Shown: positions 45,317 to 54,410, numbered from the stretch's first letter. The stretch: DNA of 54,478 nt from Salinisphaera sp. (GCA_027858915.1 JAQIBT010000141.1:1-54478); one strand, 5' to 3'. Program-made: numbers and translations. The notes: generated by a model not told the origin, from the letters alone.

Positions 45317-46048
45317 ATGAAAATCCAGTCTGTAGTCTCTGATGTTCGCCAGCGTCTCGAAACAGCCGCCCGTCCCTACCAGGGCGCGTTCAAGGCCTAT
45401 GTCGACGCGCAGCGTAAAGCTCTTACCGTGGTCACGCGAAGCAGCCAGTCGCTGGCCAATACGGAAATCGGCGCGGCCAAGAATATTTTCGCCTCGGCGC
45501 GGGCCAGCTTTGATCGTGCTCGAAACGACGGCCTGCTCCAGCTCGCCAGCAAGCCGCGCAGCTATCTGCCGCGCAGTCGCCCGCAGTTGATCGAGGCTTA
45601 CAAGGTGACTATTGATCTGCTGATGAAGACCGGCAACGAACTCAACGATGTCGTATCGAACGGCTACCGCAGCGTGCGCGGTGAATTGGCCGGCCAGCCG
45701 GCGCTCGAAAATTCGACCAATGAGGCAACCGAGTCCGACGGCCCGGCGCGCAAAACCGCTGCGCGTCGCAAGACGGCCACGGCATCGACCGCGGCCAAGG
45801 CGACGGTCAAAAAATCGACGACTGCGCGCAAGAAGACCGCAGGCGCCGCCAAATCAGCCGACACAAAGACAACCAGCGCCAGCAAGTCACCGACCAGCAA
45901 GACCGCAGCAACCAAGAAGCCGGCAACCCCGCGCAAGCGCGCGGCGACGTCCAAAGCCGCTACGGCTGCGACGACCACTGAGGCGAGCAAGACAAACGAT
46001 GCTGACAGCAGCGCGGCCAGCAAACCGACCACCGGTAGCGATAGCTGA
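45317..46048 (+). CDS. PhaF-like phasin with Lys/Ala-rich histone-like tail
   Basis: The 243-residue product has an N-terminal helical phasin-like region (about 1-125), amphipathic and without membrane anchor. It then has a tail (about 140-243) of Lys, Ala, Thr and Ser repeats such as AARRKTATASTAAKATVKKS and TSKTAATKKPATPRKRAA, like histone H1 or the AlgP/PhaF tails. In Pseudomonas, PhaF binds PHA granules through the phasin part and the nucleoid through the tail, so granules segregate at division. No PHA synthase is in the window, so wax or other lipid inclusions are an alternative. Divergent from lexA; ends at a terminator. Confidence 0.75.
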   Translation: MKIQSVVSDVRQRLETAARPYQGAFKAYVDAQRKALTVVTRSSQSLANTEIGAAKNIFASARASFDRARNDGLLQLASKPRSYLPRSRPQLIEAYKVTIDLLMKTGNELNDVVSNGYRSVRGELAGQPALENSTNEATESDGPARKTAARRKTATASTAAKATVKKSTTARKKTAGAAKSADTKTTSASKSPTSKTAATKKPATPRKRAATSKAATAATTTEASKTNDADSSAASKPTTGSDS

Positions 46049-46085
46049 CCGATAGGCGCGGTTTGGCCGTCATAAGCCAACGGGT

Positions 46086-46119
46086 AAGGCCCCCGCGCGT
46101 GCTACGCCGGGGGCTTTTA
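46086..46119 (+). terminator. Terminator after the phasin gene
   Basis: GCCCCCG (46089-46095) pairs with CGGGGGC (46108-46114) and is followed by TTTTA; two A before the stem can extend it. It lies 38 bases after the phasin stop. Confidence 0.8.
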
Positions 46120-46522
46120 TACGCACAGTGATTTCTCAGTGTTGAGGGGCGGGCTATGTGTCGCAAGCGGCTGGGCAGCCGTGACGCACGATGCCCAGCC
46201 GCTGGCTGCTGCGCCAGAAACTCGCAGTAGAGCTCAATGCCACGCCGGCCGGATGACGAATAATCGGGCCAGACGGGACGGAACCGTAAGCACGGGGCCT
46301 GAAAACGCGCCATGTCCGTGCCCTTGATCTGCGATCATCGGCGGAATAAAGCCTTCTGCTTCACGGCTGGTGCGTCAAAGGCATTAGTGGCCTGTCTAAT
46401 GAGAGCGCCCGCTTTCGCGGAAAAAACAAGCCTCTCTACCTTGCGTAAGGCGCTGTAGGGTTTCCGCAGCTTGCTGTCGGATGCGCTCGCTGATGCAAGA
46501 CGGACTTTGAATCGAACGAAGG
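46120..46522. other. Gene-free stretch between the phasin gene and folE2
   Basis: About 400 bases between convergent genes. Open frames here are short, without ribosome-binding sites or recognisable products. A CCGC-TTTC-GCGG hairpin followed by AAAAAA (about 46410-46427) has the T run on the wrong side to terminate folE2. No RNA gene or repeat was recognised. Confidence 0.5.
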
Positions 46523-47380
46523 CTATGAGTTAGCCGCATCCTTGTCATGCTCAATCATCGCGTAGGCCGAATGGTTGTGTATCGATTCGAAATTCTCAGA
46601 TTCCACCCGATACCGACGAAAACGCTCGTCGTCGTTCAGGCGGATCGCGATATCACGCACCACGTCTTCGACGAATTTCGGGTTTTCATAGGCGCGCTCT
46701 GTCACCACTTTCTCGTCGATGCGCTTGAGAATACCAAACAGTTCGCAGGAGCCTTCCGACTCAGCCATCTCGATCAGCTCCTCGGCCCAGAAGAATTCGT
46801 CGGCGCGAACTTCCAGGGTGATCAGCGACCGCTGATTATGGGCTCCGTACTTGGAGATGTCTTTCGAGCATGGGCATAACGTGGTGACGGGGACCTTCAC
46901 GCGCACATGCATCTGGGTCTGACCGTCAATACGATCGCCGATGAAGCAGACTTCGTAGTCCATAACTCCTTTTTCGCGCGTCACCGGTGCAAACTTGTCG
47001 ATGAAGTAGGGAAAGGACATTTCGATATGTCCGTTGTCCGACTCCAGACGTTCGGTCATTTCGGTCAGCATCTGCTTGAACGATTCCAGAGTGATCTGGT
47101 GTTCATGCGCGTTCAGGATCTGCACGAAGCGGGACATGTGTGTGCCCTTGAATTCGTGCGGCAGGTTCACATACATACCGAAGGTGGCGACTGTCGCCTG
47201 ATGGCCGCCTGACCGCTGTGCGATCGATACCGGATGACGGATATCGCAGATGCCGACCTTGTTGATCGCCAGTTGGCGCGGATCGGCACGCCCTTGCACG
47301 TCTGCAATCTGGGTATCGCTCGCGTCGCTGGAGGAAAGACGATTGGGGGCGCCGGAAATTTTGGCCATGGGTCGACTCAT
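46523..47380 (-). CDS. folE2: GTP cyclohydrolase FolE2 (type IB)
   Basis: Converts GTP to dihydroneopterin triphosphate, the first step of folate and queuosine synthesis; the IB enzyme works with metals other than zinc. The 285-residue form from the ATG at 47380 contains [13 protein letters not shown], and the signature [21 protein letters not shown] with the catalytic Cys. Start choice is unsure: an ATG at 47368 or one at 47419 is also possible, and none has a clear Shine-Dalgarno. folE2 genes often respond to zinc through Zur, but no Zur box was recognised upstream. Confidence 0.93.
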   Translation of the reverse strand: MSRPMAKISGAPNRLSSSDASDTQIADVQGRADPRQLAINKVGICDIRHPVSIAQRSGGHQATVATFGMYVNLPHEFKGTHMSRFVQILNAHEHQITLESFKQMLTEMTERLESDNGHIEMSFPYFIDKFAPVTREKGVMDYEVCFIGDRIDGQTQMHVRVKVPVTTLCPCSKDISKYGAHNQRSLITLEVRADEFFWAEELIEMAESEGSCELFGILKRIDEKVVTERAYENPKFVEDVVRDIAIRLNDDERFRRYRVESENFESIHNHSAYAMIEHDKDAANS

Positions 47381-47497
47381 CGCATGGAAACTTGTTCGAG
47401 ATGGAAACCGCAGCCGCATCGTGCTGCGCGGCTGCGTATTTTTACGGAATTGTAATTGGGGGCTGGTTGTGCGAACACAAGCAGTGACGAATAGGCC

Positions 47498-47839
47498 CTA
47501 TCCCGGTGGCCAGGCGAAATCGCGGCCGCCCAGCACGTGCAGATGTAGATGGAAAACAGTCTGACCGACCGTCTCGCCGTTGTTGACCACCAAGCGGAAG
47601 GCGTCAGGGTAGCCTTCATCGGCGGCGACCTGACGGGCGACAAGCATAAGATGCCCGAGCAGAGACGCATCGCTGTCATCGGCGTGGGCTAGCATATCGA
47701 TCGGTTTTTTCGGAATGACCAGAACGTGCATCGGCGCTTGCGGATTGACGTCGCGAAACGCCAGGCAGCGATCGTCCTCGAAGACGATGTCCGCCTCTAT
47801 CTTGCGATCGATGATTTTCGAGAAGATGGTGTCACTCAT
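47498..47839 (-). CDS. hinT: HIT family purine nucleoside phosphoramidase (HinT-like)
   Basis: Hydrolyses AMP-N linkages such as aminoacyl-adenylates and adenosine phosphoramidates. The 113-residue length fits Hin[21 protein letters not shown] is the typical N-terminus, and the catalytic triad motif HLHLHV is at 97-102 with [11 protein letters not shown] before it. It lies 78 bases from folE2 on the same strand, and divergent from the acyl reductase gene. Confidence 0.93.
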   Translation of the reverse strand: MSDTIFSKIIDRKIEADIVFEDDRCLAFRDVNPQAPMHVLVIPKKPIDMLAHADDSDASLLGHLMLVARQVAADEGYPDAFRLVVNNGETVGQTVFHLHLHVLGGRDFAWPPG

Positions 47840-48002
47840 ACGCGCTGCTTCCTGTCGAAAAATAGGGTTTGCATCAGAGTTTCCCGATGAGTGGTCCTGC
47901 GGCTATAGAATGACTGGTGCAGGCCGTGGGTCGAGTTTACCGTGTATGTCAGGATTGGGTTGCGGCTTGTCGTAGCCCGAGCCAGAAGGGAAATAGGTGT
48001 TT

Positions 48003-50015
48003 ATGAATTATCTTGTGACCGGCGCTACCGGTTTTCTCGGCCGTTTTCTGGTCGAACGATTGCTGGCGCGCAAGAATGCCACGGTATACGCACTCATGCG
48101 GCGGGCCAGCAAGGATCGGTTCGAGGCGTTGCGTGCGCGGCTGGGCGCCGATGATCAGCATCTGGTGCCGGTCTGGGGCGACATTACCCGGACCGAGGTA
48201 ATCGACGCCGAAGCGCTGGGCCATCTGGCGGGTCGTATCGATCACGTCTTTCATCTGGCAGCGGTCTACGACATGGGCATGAGCGATGCTCAGGCCGATC
48301 GGGTCAATAATCAGGGCACCGCCAATATCGTTGCCCTGGCGGCAGCGCTGGCAAATCAGTCGGGCAGCAAGCCGCGATTTCATCATGTCTCTTCGGTGGC
48401 GATCGTTGGTGCCGATTACGAAGGCGTGTTCACCGACGAGATGTTTGACGAGGGCCAGCACGTCACGCATCCGTATTACCGCACCAAGTTCCAGTCGGAA
48501 GCCATCGTCCGCGAGCACTGCACGCTGCCATGGCGCATCTATCGTCCAGGCATGGTGGTAGGTGATTCGCAGACCGGCCAGATGGACAAGGCCGATGGGC
48601 CTTATTATTTCTTCCCGGCGATCAAGGCGCTGCGCGACAATCTGCCAAAATGGCTGCCGTTGCTCGGGATCGAGGGCGGTCAGATGCCGTTGGCGCCGGT
48701 CGATTACGTGGTCGATGCCATGGTGCATATCGGCCACAAGCGAGTCGGCGACGGCAAAGCGTATTTCCTGATTCAGCCGGACCCGCCGACTGCCGGTGAC
48801 ATGCTCAAGACGTTGGTCCGTGCTGCCCACGGCCCGGACACCATCCGCAATCTGCCGAGCCAGGAATGGCCGGCATCGGTCGAGCACCAGGTCAAACGCC
48901 TGGCTGGCCGGCTGCCGATGGCTGGCTGGCTCGAAAAACGGTTTTCGAAGACCTTGGGCATCCCGTTATCGATTCTGGGCTTTGTGAACAACCGCGCCGT
49001 ATTCCGCGACGTCAATACCCAGGCCGCACTCAAGGGTAGCGGTATCGAGTGTCCGAAGCTTGCGACCTACGCCCACAAACTGTGGGAGTACTGGGAGCTG
49101 CATATGGATATCGACGTCTGGGTGCCCGAGACACTCGTGCGTCGCATGCAGGGCAAGGTCGTGGTGATCACCGGCGCCTCCAGCGGTATTGGCTTCATGA
49201 CCGCCAAGAAGATGGCGCGTGCAGGCGCTCGTGTCTGCATGATTGCGCGCAGCCCGGACAAGCTCGAGGAGACGCGCGTTATCGTCGAGAAGATGGGCGG
49301 GCAAGCGTTTGCCTACTCCTGCGACCTGTCGGATATCAAGGCCATCGACGAATGCACAGCACGGATTCTAGCCGAGCAGCATCATGTGGATGTGCTGATC
49401 AACAACGCCGGGCATTCCATCCGGCGCTCGGTGTTCGAATCGCTCAATCGCTTCCACGATTTCGAGCGCACCATGCAGCTGAACTACTTCGGCGCTATCC
49501 GCATGATTTTCAATCTGCTGCCGTCGATGGCGAAACGGCGCAGCGGACATATCATCAACATCTCGTCGATCGGCGTGCTGACCAATGCGCCGAGGTTTTC
49601 GGCTTATGTCGCCTCCAAGGCCGCACTCGATGCGTTTTCGCGTTGTCTGTCGCCGGAGGTCGCCTCGCGTAATATCGATCTCACCACCATCTACATGCCG
49701 CTGGTACGTACGCCGATGATCGCGCCTACCAAGCTCTACGATTACGTGCCGGCGCTGACCCCCGAAGAAGCCGGTGACATGATCGTCGAAGCACTCGTCA
49801 ACAAGCCCAAGAGCATCGCCTCGCCGCTTGGCACCGTGGCACAGATTAATTATGCCTTGTGGCCGAAGTTCAACGACTTCATCTTCCACAAGGCCTTTCA
49901 TATGTTCCCGTCGTCCAAGGCCTCGCGGGGCCTGGCGGGTCGCCGAGAGGCGAACGAGAGACCGGATATTCCGGCAAGATTGCTGGCCGCTATCCTGCCC
50001 GGTCCCTATTGGTAG
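48003..50015 (+). CDS. Two-module fatty acyl-CoA reductase (alcohol-forming, Marinobacter type)
   Basis: The 670-residue product joins two Rossmann reductases, as in the Marinobacter enzyme that reduces acyl-CoA through aldehyde to fatty alcohol. Module 1 (1-380): TGATGFLG at 6-13, Y158-x3-K162, and YRPGMVVGDS-like NAD_binding_4 features. Module 2 (about 383-640): short-chain dehydrogenase with TGASSGIG at 390-397, NNAG at 467-470, Ser521-522 and Y535-x3-K539. Both active sites look intact. Resemblance was judged by recalled motifs (FERTMQLNYFGAIR, SSIGVLTNAPRFSAYVASK), so the specific reaction is inference. The start at 48003 is favoured over an in-frame GTG two codons earlier. Fatty alcohols feed wax ester synthesis. 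Confidence 0.88.
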   Translation: MNYLVTGATGFLGRFLVERLLARKNATVYALMRRASKDRFEALRARLGADDQHLVPVWGDITRTEVIDAEALGHLAGRIDHVFHLAAVYDMGMSDAQADRVNNQGTANIVALAAALANQSGSKPRFHHVSSVAIVGADYEGVFTDEMFDEGQHVTHPYYRTKFQSEAIVREHCTLPWRIYRPGMVVGDSQTGQMDKADGPYYFFPAIKALRDNLPKWLPLLGIEGGQMPLAPVDYVVDAMVHIGHKRVGDGKAYFLIQPDPPTAGDMLKTLVRAAHGPDTIRNLPSQEWPASVEHQVKRLAGRLPMAGWLEKRFSKTLGIPLSILGFVNNRAVFRDVNTQAALKGSGIECPKLATYAHKLWEYWELHMDIDVWVPETLVRRMQGKVVVITGASSGIGFMTAKKMARAGARVCMIARSPDKLEETRVIVEKMGGQAFAYSCDLSDIKAIDECTARILAEQHHVDVLINNAGHSIRRSVFESLNRFHDFERTMQLNYFGAIRMIFNLLPSMAKRRSGHIINISSIGVLTNAPRFSAYVASKAALDAFSRCLSPEVASRNIDLTTIYMPLVRTPMIAPTKLYDYVPALTPEEAGDMIVEALVNKPKSIASPLGTVAQINYALWPKFNDFIFHKAFHMFPSSKASRGLAGRREANERPDIPARLLAAILPGPYW

Positions 50016-50045
50016 ATAGCGCCGTGGCGCCCTGTCCGTAAACAG

Positions 50046-50071
50046 GAAAGCCGCCTTTCGGCGGCTTTCTT
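50046..50071. terminator. Bidirectional terminator between the acyl reductase and DAHP synthase genes
   Basis: GAAAGCCGCC (50046-50055) pairs perfectly with GGCGGCTTTC (50060-50069) around TTTC. The A and T runs within the stem ends allow termination from both sides. It lies between two convergent genes. Confidence 0.85.
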
Positions 50072-50094
50072 GTCACGGCAGAGGCTCGATGCGA

Positions 50095-51171
50095 TCAGTC
50101 GCCATTGCCCTGACGCAGATCGCGGCGTTCGGCCACTGCCTTGGCCAGCTCGTCGAGCAGCGCGTCGGTGTCTTCCCAGTGGAGACAGGCGTCAGTGATC
50201 GAAACGCCGTATTCCGGCTCCATGCCCGGCACCAGTTTCTGGTTGCCCTCCTTGAGGTGTGATTCGATCATCACGCCAAAGATGGCCTGGCTGCCGGCCG
50301 ATATCTGACCGGCCACGTCGGCGCCGACTTCCAGCTGTTTCTTGAACTGCTTGCGGCTGTTGGCATGCGAGAAATCGATCATCAGGCGCTGCGGCAGGTT
50401 TGCCTGGCCGAGCTGAGCCACGGCACCCGCCACAGCATCGGCATCGAAGTTGGGCCCGTTGTTGCCGCCGCGCAGGATGATGTGGGTGTCTTCGTTGCCT
50501 GAGGTAGCGAAGATCGCCCATTCACCAGGCTTGGTCAGCGACAGAAAATGATGTGGATGATGGGCCGCACCTACGGCATCCACTGCGATCTTGATCGAGC
50601 CGCCGGTACCGTTCTTGAAGCCGACCGGACAGGACAGGCCAGACGCGAGCTCGCGATGGCCCTGAGACTCGGTGGTGCGCGCGCCGATCGCACCCCAGGA
50701 CACCAGTTCGGCCAGATACTGCGGCGTGGTCAGGTCGAGAAATTCGACGCCGGCCGGTATACCGTCTTCGGCCAGACGACACAACAGCTCGCGTGCCAGG
50801 CGAATGCCCTTGTTGATCCTGAAGGAGTCGTCGAGATCCGGGTCGTTGATAAGGCCTTTCCAGCCGACCGTCGTCCGCGGCTTCTCGAAATAGACGCGCA
50901 TCACGATCAACAGATCGTCGGCGTATTTACCGCGTGCGGCCTTGAGTTTTTCAGCGTATTCGAGTGCCGCATCAATATCGTGAATCGAGCAGGGGCCAAC
51001 GACCACCAGCAGGCGGTCGTCGCGGCCGTGAAAGATATCCTGAATCGCGGCGCGTGAATCCTGTATCGTCGTCGAGGCCGACTCGGTGACTGGATATTCG
51101 TGGCGTAGATCCTCGCACGAGATCATTTTCTGAGTGCCGGTAATACGCAGATTGTCGGTTTCGTGCTTCAT
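50095..51171 (-). CDS. aroG: 3-deoxy-7-phosphoheptulonate (DAHP) synthase, class I
   Basis: Condenses PEP with erythrose 4-phosphate, the first step to chorismate and aromatic amino acids. The ATG at 51171 gives 358 residues starting MKHETDNLRITG, matching AroF/AroG/AroH length; an upstream in-frame start at 51237 is unlikely. Motifs VVGPCSIHD (about 57-65), MRVYFEKPRTTVGWKGLIND and GARTTESQ with PVGFKNGT are conserved, and metal-binding Cys, His, Glu and Asp are expected in place. Which aromatic amino acid inhibits it cannot be told, so the G/F/H suffix is loose. Its upstream region carries dyads. Confidence 0.95.
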   Translation of the reverse strand: MKHETDNLRITGTQKMISCEDLRHEYPVTESASTTIQDSRAAIQDIFHGRDDRLLVVVGPCSIHDIDAALEYAEKLKAARGKYADDLLIVMRVYFEKPRTTVGWKGLINDPDLDDSFRINKGIRLARELLCRLAEDGIPAGVEFLDLTTPQYLAELVSWGAIGARTTESQGHRELASGLSCPVGFKNGTGGSIKIAVDAVGAAHHPHHFLSLTKPGEWAIFATSGNEDTHIILRGGNNGPNFDADAVAGAVAQLGQANLPQRLMIDFSHANSRKQFKKQLEVGADVAGQISAGSQAIFGVMIESHLKEGNQKLVPGMEPEYGVSITDACLHWEDTDALLDELAKAVAERRDLRQGNGD

Positions 51172-51605
51172 GAAGAGCCGCGCCGTTGTTGAAGGTGTAA
51201 AATTTGCTGCCGAGTGCAGGGCCTGTTGCCTTTTCATGCGATGCCGCGCCGACGGCTATTTTTGCAAGACGAGGCGCAGCGCGCGCAGTGTAGCTATCTA
51301 CATGAGTGAGCTGCAACGCTGGATTGCAGAATGAATAGTCGCCGTCTCTCTCGGGGGCGGCCCAAAATCACGCCATCCGACGTTGCAGAGCTTGACCACA
51401 GGATGCTGTGGCCAGCGTTCTGTGCCTGGCTTGAAGGGGTTTTGAGTCACAAGGCGGGGTCGAATGAAACGGCAGAAGACCCTGTCTGACGCGCGGCCTG
51501 CTGTTCGCTGTCAATCTCTGGTTTGAGGTCAACAAGTCGGGCGATCACGAGCCGTCTATTTTTGGCCTGCGCCGATTCTCCATTCTTCCAGCCGAGGCAG
51601 TCTTC
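51172..51605. promoter_or_regulatory. Divergent control region with dyads upstream of aroG
   Basis: A 434-base gap between divergent genes. Two dyads lie 118-158 bases upstream of the aroG start: TGTAG-CTAT-CTACA (51289-51302) and CTGCAA-N7-TTGCAG (51311-51329). They could be operators for the aromatic pathway or part of a structured leader. No clear -10/-35 pair was found for either gene, and no convincing small gene. Confidence 0.35.
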
Positions 51606-53765
51606 GTGACCATCACGCGTGTTCTTCTGGCCGTCGCGGCAATTGGGTTGGTCGCGGCGTATTTCTTCCTCGATCCTGGCCGTTTTCTGGGCGGCGACTG
51701 TAGCGGCCAACTACTTAGCCTGGCCTGCTTCGACAGCCAGCGCACAGCGCTCGCGGTACAGGTCGCCAGTCATCCGTGGATAGCCGCGATCTCGTTTTTC
51801 GTGATCTACGTTGTGCTCACGGGTCTTTCGGTGCCGGGCGCGGTCCTTCTGACCCTGGTTGGCGGCGCGCTGTTCGGACTGGTCGAGGGCACGTTGATCG
51901 TGTCGTTTGCATCGGCGACCGGAGCGACGCTGGCTTTTCTGATCGCACGCTTCGTACTGCGCCACTGGGTGCAGGATCGGTTCGGACGGCGCCTGGCCGC
52001 GCTCAACCGGGGCGTAGAAAACGACGGCGCTTTCTATCTGTTCGCCTTGCGGCTCGTGCCGGTGTTCCCGTTCTTCGTGATCAATCTGGCCATGGGGCTG
52101 ACGCCCCTGCGTACGGTCACCTTCTACTGGGTCAGCCAGCTGGGCATGCTGGCCGGCACCATCGTCTACGTGAACGCTGGTACCCAGCTGGGCCAGCTGC
52201 AATCGGTGTCCGGTATTGTCTCGCCGGCGTTGATCGGCTCTTTCGTGCTGCTGGGTGTGTTCCCGCTGATCGCCCGCAAAGGGCTGGATTTTTACCGTCG
52301 ACGACAGGCGCTGTCGAGCTACAAAAAGCCGACGTCCTTTGATCGCAACGTGATCGTGATCGGCGCCGGTTCAGCCGGGCTGGTGGCCGCGCTGATTGCG
52401 GCTACGGTCAAGGCGCGGGTTACCTTGATCGAAAAGAGCGCGATGGGCGGCGACTGTCTGAACAGCGGTTGTGTGCCGTCCAAGGCCCTGCTGCGCACCG
52501 CGAAGCTGGCGCACGAGATGCGCCACGCAGATCGGTTTGGTCTGCGGGCGGTCGAGCCGGTGTTCTCTTTTCCCGACGTGATGGCACGGGTGAAACAGAT
52601 CATCGCCACGATTGCACCGCACGACTCGGTCGAGCGCTATGAGTCGCTGGGCGTGGAATGCCTGATCGATAGCGCACGCCTGGTCGATCCCTGGACAGTG
52701 GAGACCGGCAGCGGCCAACGGCTGACGGCACGATCGATCATTCTGGCCACCGGTGCAGTGCCGGCCGTGCCGCCCATCGAGGGCCTCGCCGACGCCGACC
52801 CGCTCACCTCCGATAATCTGTGGGATCTGGCGACGTTGCCCGAGCGTCTTGCGGTTCTCGGTGGCGGGCCGATCGGCTGCGAGATGAGCCAGGCGTTCGC
52901 CCGGCTTGGCTCCTGCGTGACGCTGCTGGAGCAGGGCGAGCAGTTGTTGGCGGCCGAGGACGACGATATCGCGGCGCGGCTGGCCGAGGTGCTGCGTGAG
53001 GAAAAGATCGATCTGCGCCTGGGGACGCGATTGGAGCGTGTCGAACGCCAGGCTGATGGCCTGCATCTTTACTGCGCCGGGCCGAACGGCAGCGAGACAC
53101 AGGTGGTCGATCGGGTGCTGGTCGCGGTGGGTCGTCGGGCACGAACCGAAGACATGGGGCTGGAAGACCTGGGCATTGTCCGCCACGGCGCGATAGAGGT
53201 GGACGAGCGGCTGCGCACGTCGATTCCCACGGTCTATGCCTGCGGCGATGCGATCGGCGGCTACCAGCTCACCCATGCGGCCTCTCACGAAGCCTGGCAC
53301 GCCGCGGTCAATGCCTTGTTCGGCAGCTTCAAGAGCTTTGCGATCGATTATTCCAAGCTGCCCTGGTGCACCTTTACCGAGCCGCAGGTCGCCCATGTCG
53401 GCCATAACGAAAACAGCGCAACAGCACAGGGGATCGCCTACGAGGTGACGACCTACGATCTGGCCGCGCTCGATCGGGCCATTACCGAGTCGGCGACCAG
53501 CGGTGTGGTCAAGGTGCTCAGCGTGCCGGGCAAGGACACTATTCTGGGCGTGACGATCGTCGGTGAAGCCGCGGGTGAATGGATCGCCGAATACGTAACG
53601 GCCCTCAAGCACGGCATCGGCCTGAACAAGATACTGTCGACTATTCATGCGTATCCGACCTTTTCGGAAGGCAACAAGTTTGCCGCCAGCGAATGGAAGA
53701 AAGCCCATGCGCCCGAATGGGTCTTCCCGTGGCTGGCCCGGTTTCATGCCTGGCGCCGGGGGTGA
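51606..53765 (+). CDS. Fusion of VTT/TMEM64-like membrane domain and FAD-NAD disulfide oxidoreductase
   Basis: The 719-residue product starts at GTG with GAGG 8 bases upstream. Residues 1-235 form a DedA/TVP38-TMEM64 (VTT) domain with about six hydrophobic segments and the FALRLVPVFPFFVINLAMGL core (146-165). Residues about 245-710 are a pyridine nucleotide-disulfide oxidoreductase like mercuric or dihydrolipoamide reductase: GAGSAG (253-258), redox pair C284/C289 in GGDCLNSGCVPSK, GGGPIGCE, GDAIGGYQLTH, and the C-terminal H681-x2-PT-x2-E688. There is no N-terminal HMA domain and no C-terminal CC pair, so Hg(II) reduction is doubtful. The electron acceptor is unknown, possibly a membrane quinone or thiol. 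The architecture occurs in other proteobacteria; its role is unsettled. Confidence 0.88.
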   Translation: MTITRVLLAVAAIGLVAAYFFLDPGRFLGGDCSGQLLSLACFDSQRTALAVQVASHPWIAAISFFVIYVVLTGLSVPGAVLLTLVGGALFGLVEGTLIVSFASATGATLAFLIARFVLRHWVQDRFGRRLAALNRGVENDGAFYLFALRLVPVFPFFVINLAMGLTPLRTVTFYWVSQLGMLAGTIVYVNAGTQLGQLQSVSGIVSPALIGSFVLLGVFPLIARKGLDFYRRRQALSSYKKPTSFDRNVIVIGAGSAGLVAALIAATVKARVTLIEKSAMGGDCLNSGCVPSKALLRTAKLAHEMRHADRFGLRAVEPVFSFPDVMARVKQIIATIAPHDSVERYESLGVECLIDSARLVDPWTVETGSGQRLTARSIILATGAVPAVPPIEGLADADPLTSDNLWDLATLPERLAVLGGGPIGCEMSQAFARLGSCVTLLEQGEQLLAAEDDDIAARLAEVLREEKIDLRLGTRLERVERQADGLHLYCAGPNGSETQVVDRVLVAVGRRARTEDMGLEDLGIVRHGAIEVDERLRTSIPTVYACGDAIGGYQLTHAASHEAWHAAVNALFGSFKSFAIDYSKLPWCTFTEPQVAHVGHNENSATAQGIAYEVTTYDLAALDRAITESATSGVVKVLSVPGKDTILGVTIVGEAAGEWIAEYVTALKHGIGLNKILSTIHAYPTFSEGNKFAASEWKKAHAPEWVFPWLARFHAWRRG

Positions 53766-53789
53766 GCGGGCTCGCTCCGTGCCTGCTGT

Positions 53790-53805
53790 CGGAAGGGACC
53801 TTCCG
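53790..53805 (+). promoter_or_regulatory. Perfect hairpin between the fusion gene and the thioesterase gene
   Basis: CGGAAGG and CCTTCCG pair perfectly around GA. There is no U tract, so termination is doubtful; it may be an operator or a processing site in the 137-base gap. Confidence 0.3.
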
Positions 53806-53902
53806 TATCGCGTTCTGATCGATTCTTCTGCTATTGGTAGTCAAGCCGGCGTGGGATAGCATCCGTGGTTTGAGCGGTGCCTGAGCAGGCTCTGGAAGTC
53901 TT

Positions 53903-54346
53903 ATGAAAAAACCGACCCTCGATGTCATCCAAGCCACGATCCGAGCGCATGTCGGCGTAGTCGCCTCGCCGGAATTTGTGGTCGAACAGATATTCGAAGA
54001 CGGCGCGCAGGTTGTTCTTGGGCACGCGCCGGGCATGAGCCGGCTGGGTGATACCGTTTCCGGCCCGGTGCTGATGACGTTGGCGGATGCGGCCATCTAT
54101 GCTGCGATCATCGCCCATGTCCCAGACGGAGAAAACGCGGTCACCAGCCATCTGAACATCGAATTCCTGCGCCGGCCGCCGCTGGCCGATTTGCGCGCCA
54201 GAGCATTCATTCTGCGTGCCGGCCGGCGTAGCGTGACTTGTCGTGCCGAACTGTTCAGCGGTGACGACGCCAAGCCGGTGGCCCATGTCACTGCCGCCTA
54301 CGCGAGAATCACACGGGAACACGGAATAGAAGCCCCAACGCGTTGA
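53903..54346 (+). CDS. Hotdog-fold (PaaI-like) acyl-CoA thioesterase
   Basis: The 147-residue protein has the PaaI/4HBT hotdog pattern: a long helix segment GDTVSGPVLMTLADAAIYAAI (about 50-70) holding the usual catalytic Asp, then strand SHLNIEFLRRPP and AHVTAAYAR. Such enzymes hydrolyse acyl- or aryl-CoA thioesters; the substrate cannot be told. It lies 137 bases after the VTT-flavoenzyme gene on the same strand and is the last gene before the terminal repeat. Confidence 0.8.
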   Translation: MKKPTLDVIQATIRAHVGVVASPEFVVEQIFEDGAQVVLGHAPGMSRLGDTVSGPVLMTLADAAIYAAIIAHVPDGENAVTSHLNIEFLRRPPLADLRARAFILRAGRRSVTCRAELFSGDDAKPVAHVTAAYARITREHGIEAPTR

Positions 54347-54410
54347 TTCCAAAAATTGTTCAGCCGTTGAGCGACAGGCCCTTACGACGCCACCGTCTGA
54401 TTCGATCCTG

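Noticed and set aside
46319-46522. Possible small RNA or terminator for folE2
   Set aside because: Only short stems were found, with the T run on the wrong side for folE2; nothing supports an RNA gene.
51606-53765. Mercuric reductase (merA)
   Set aside because: The heavy-metal domain and the C-terminal cysteine pair are absent and no mer genes are nearby, despite similarity in the core.
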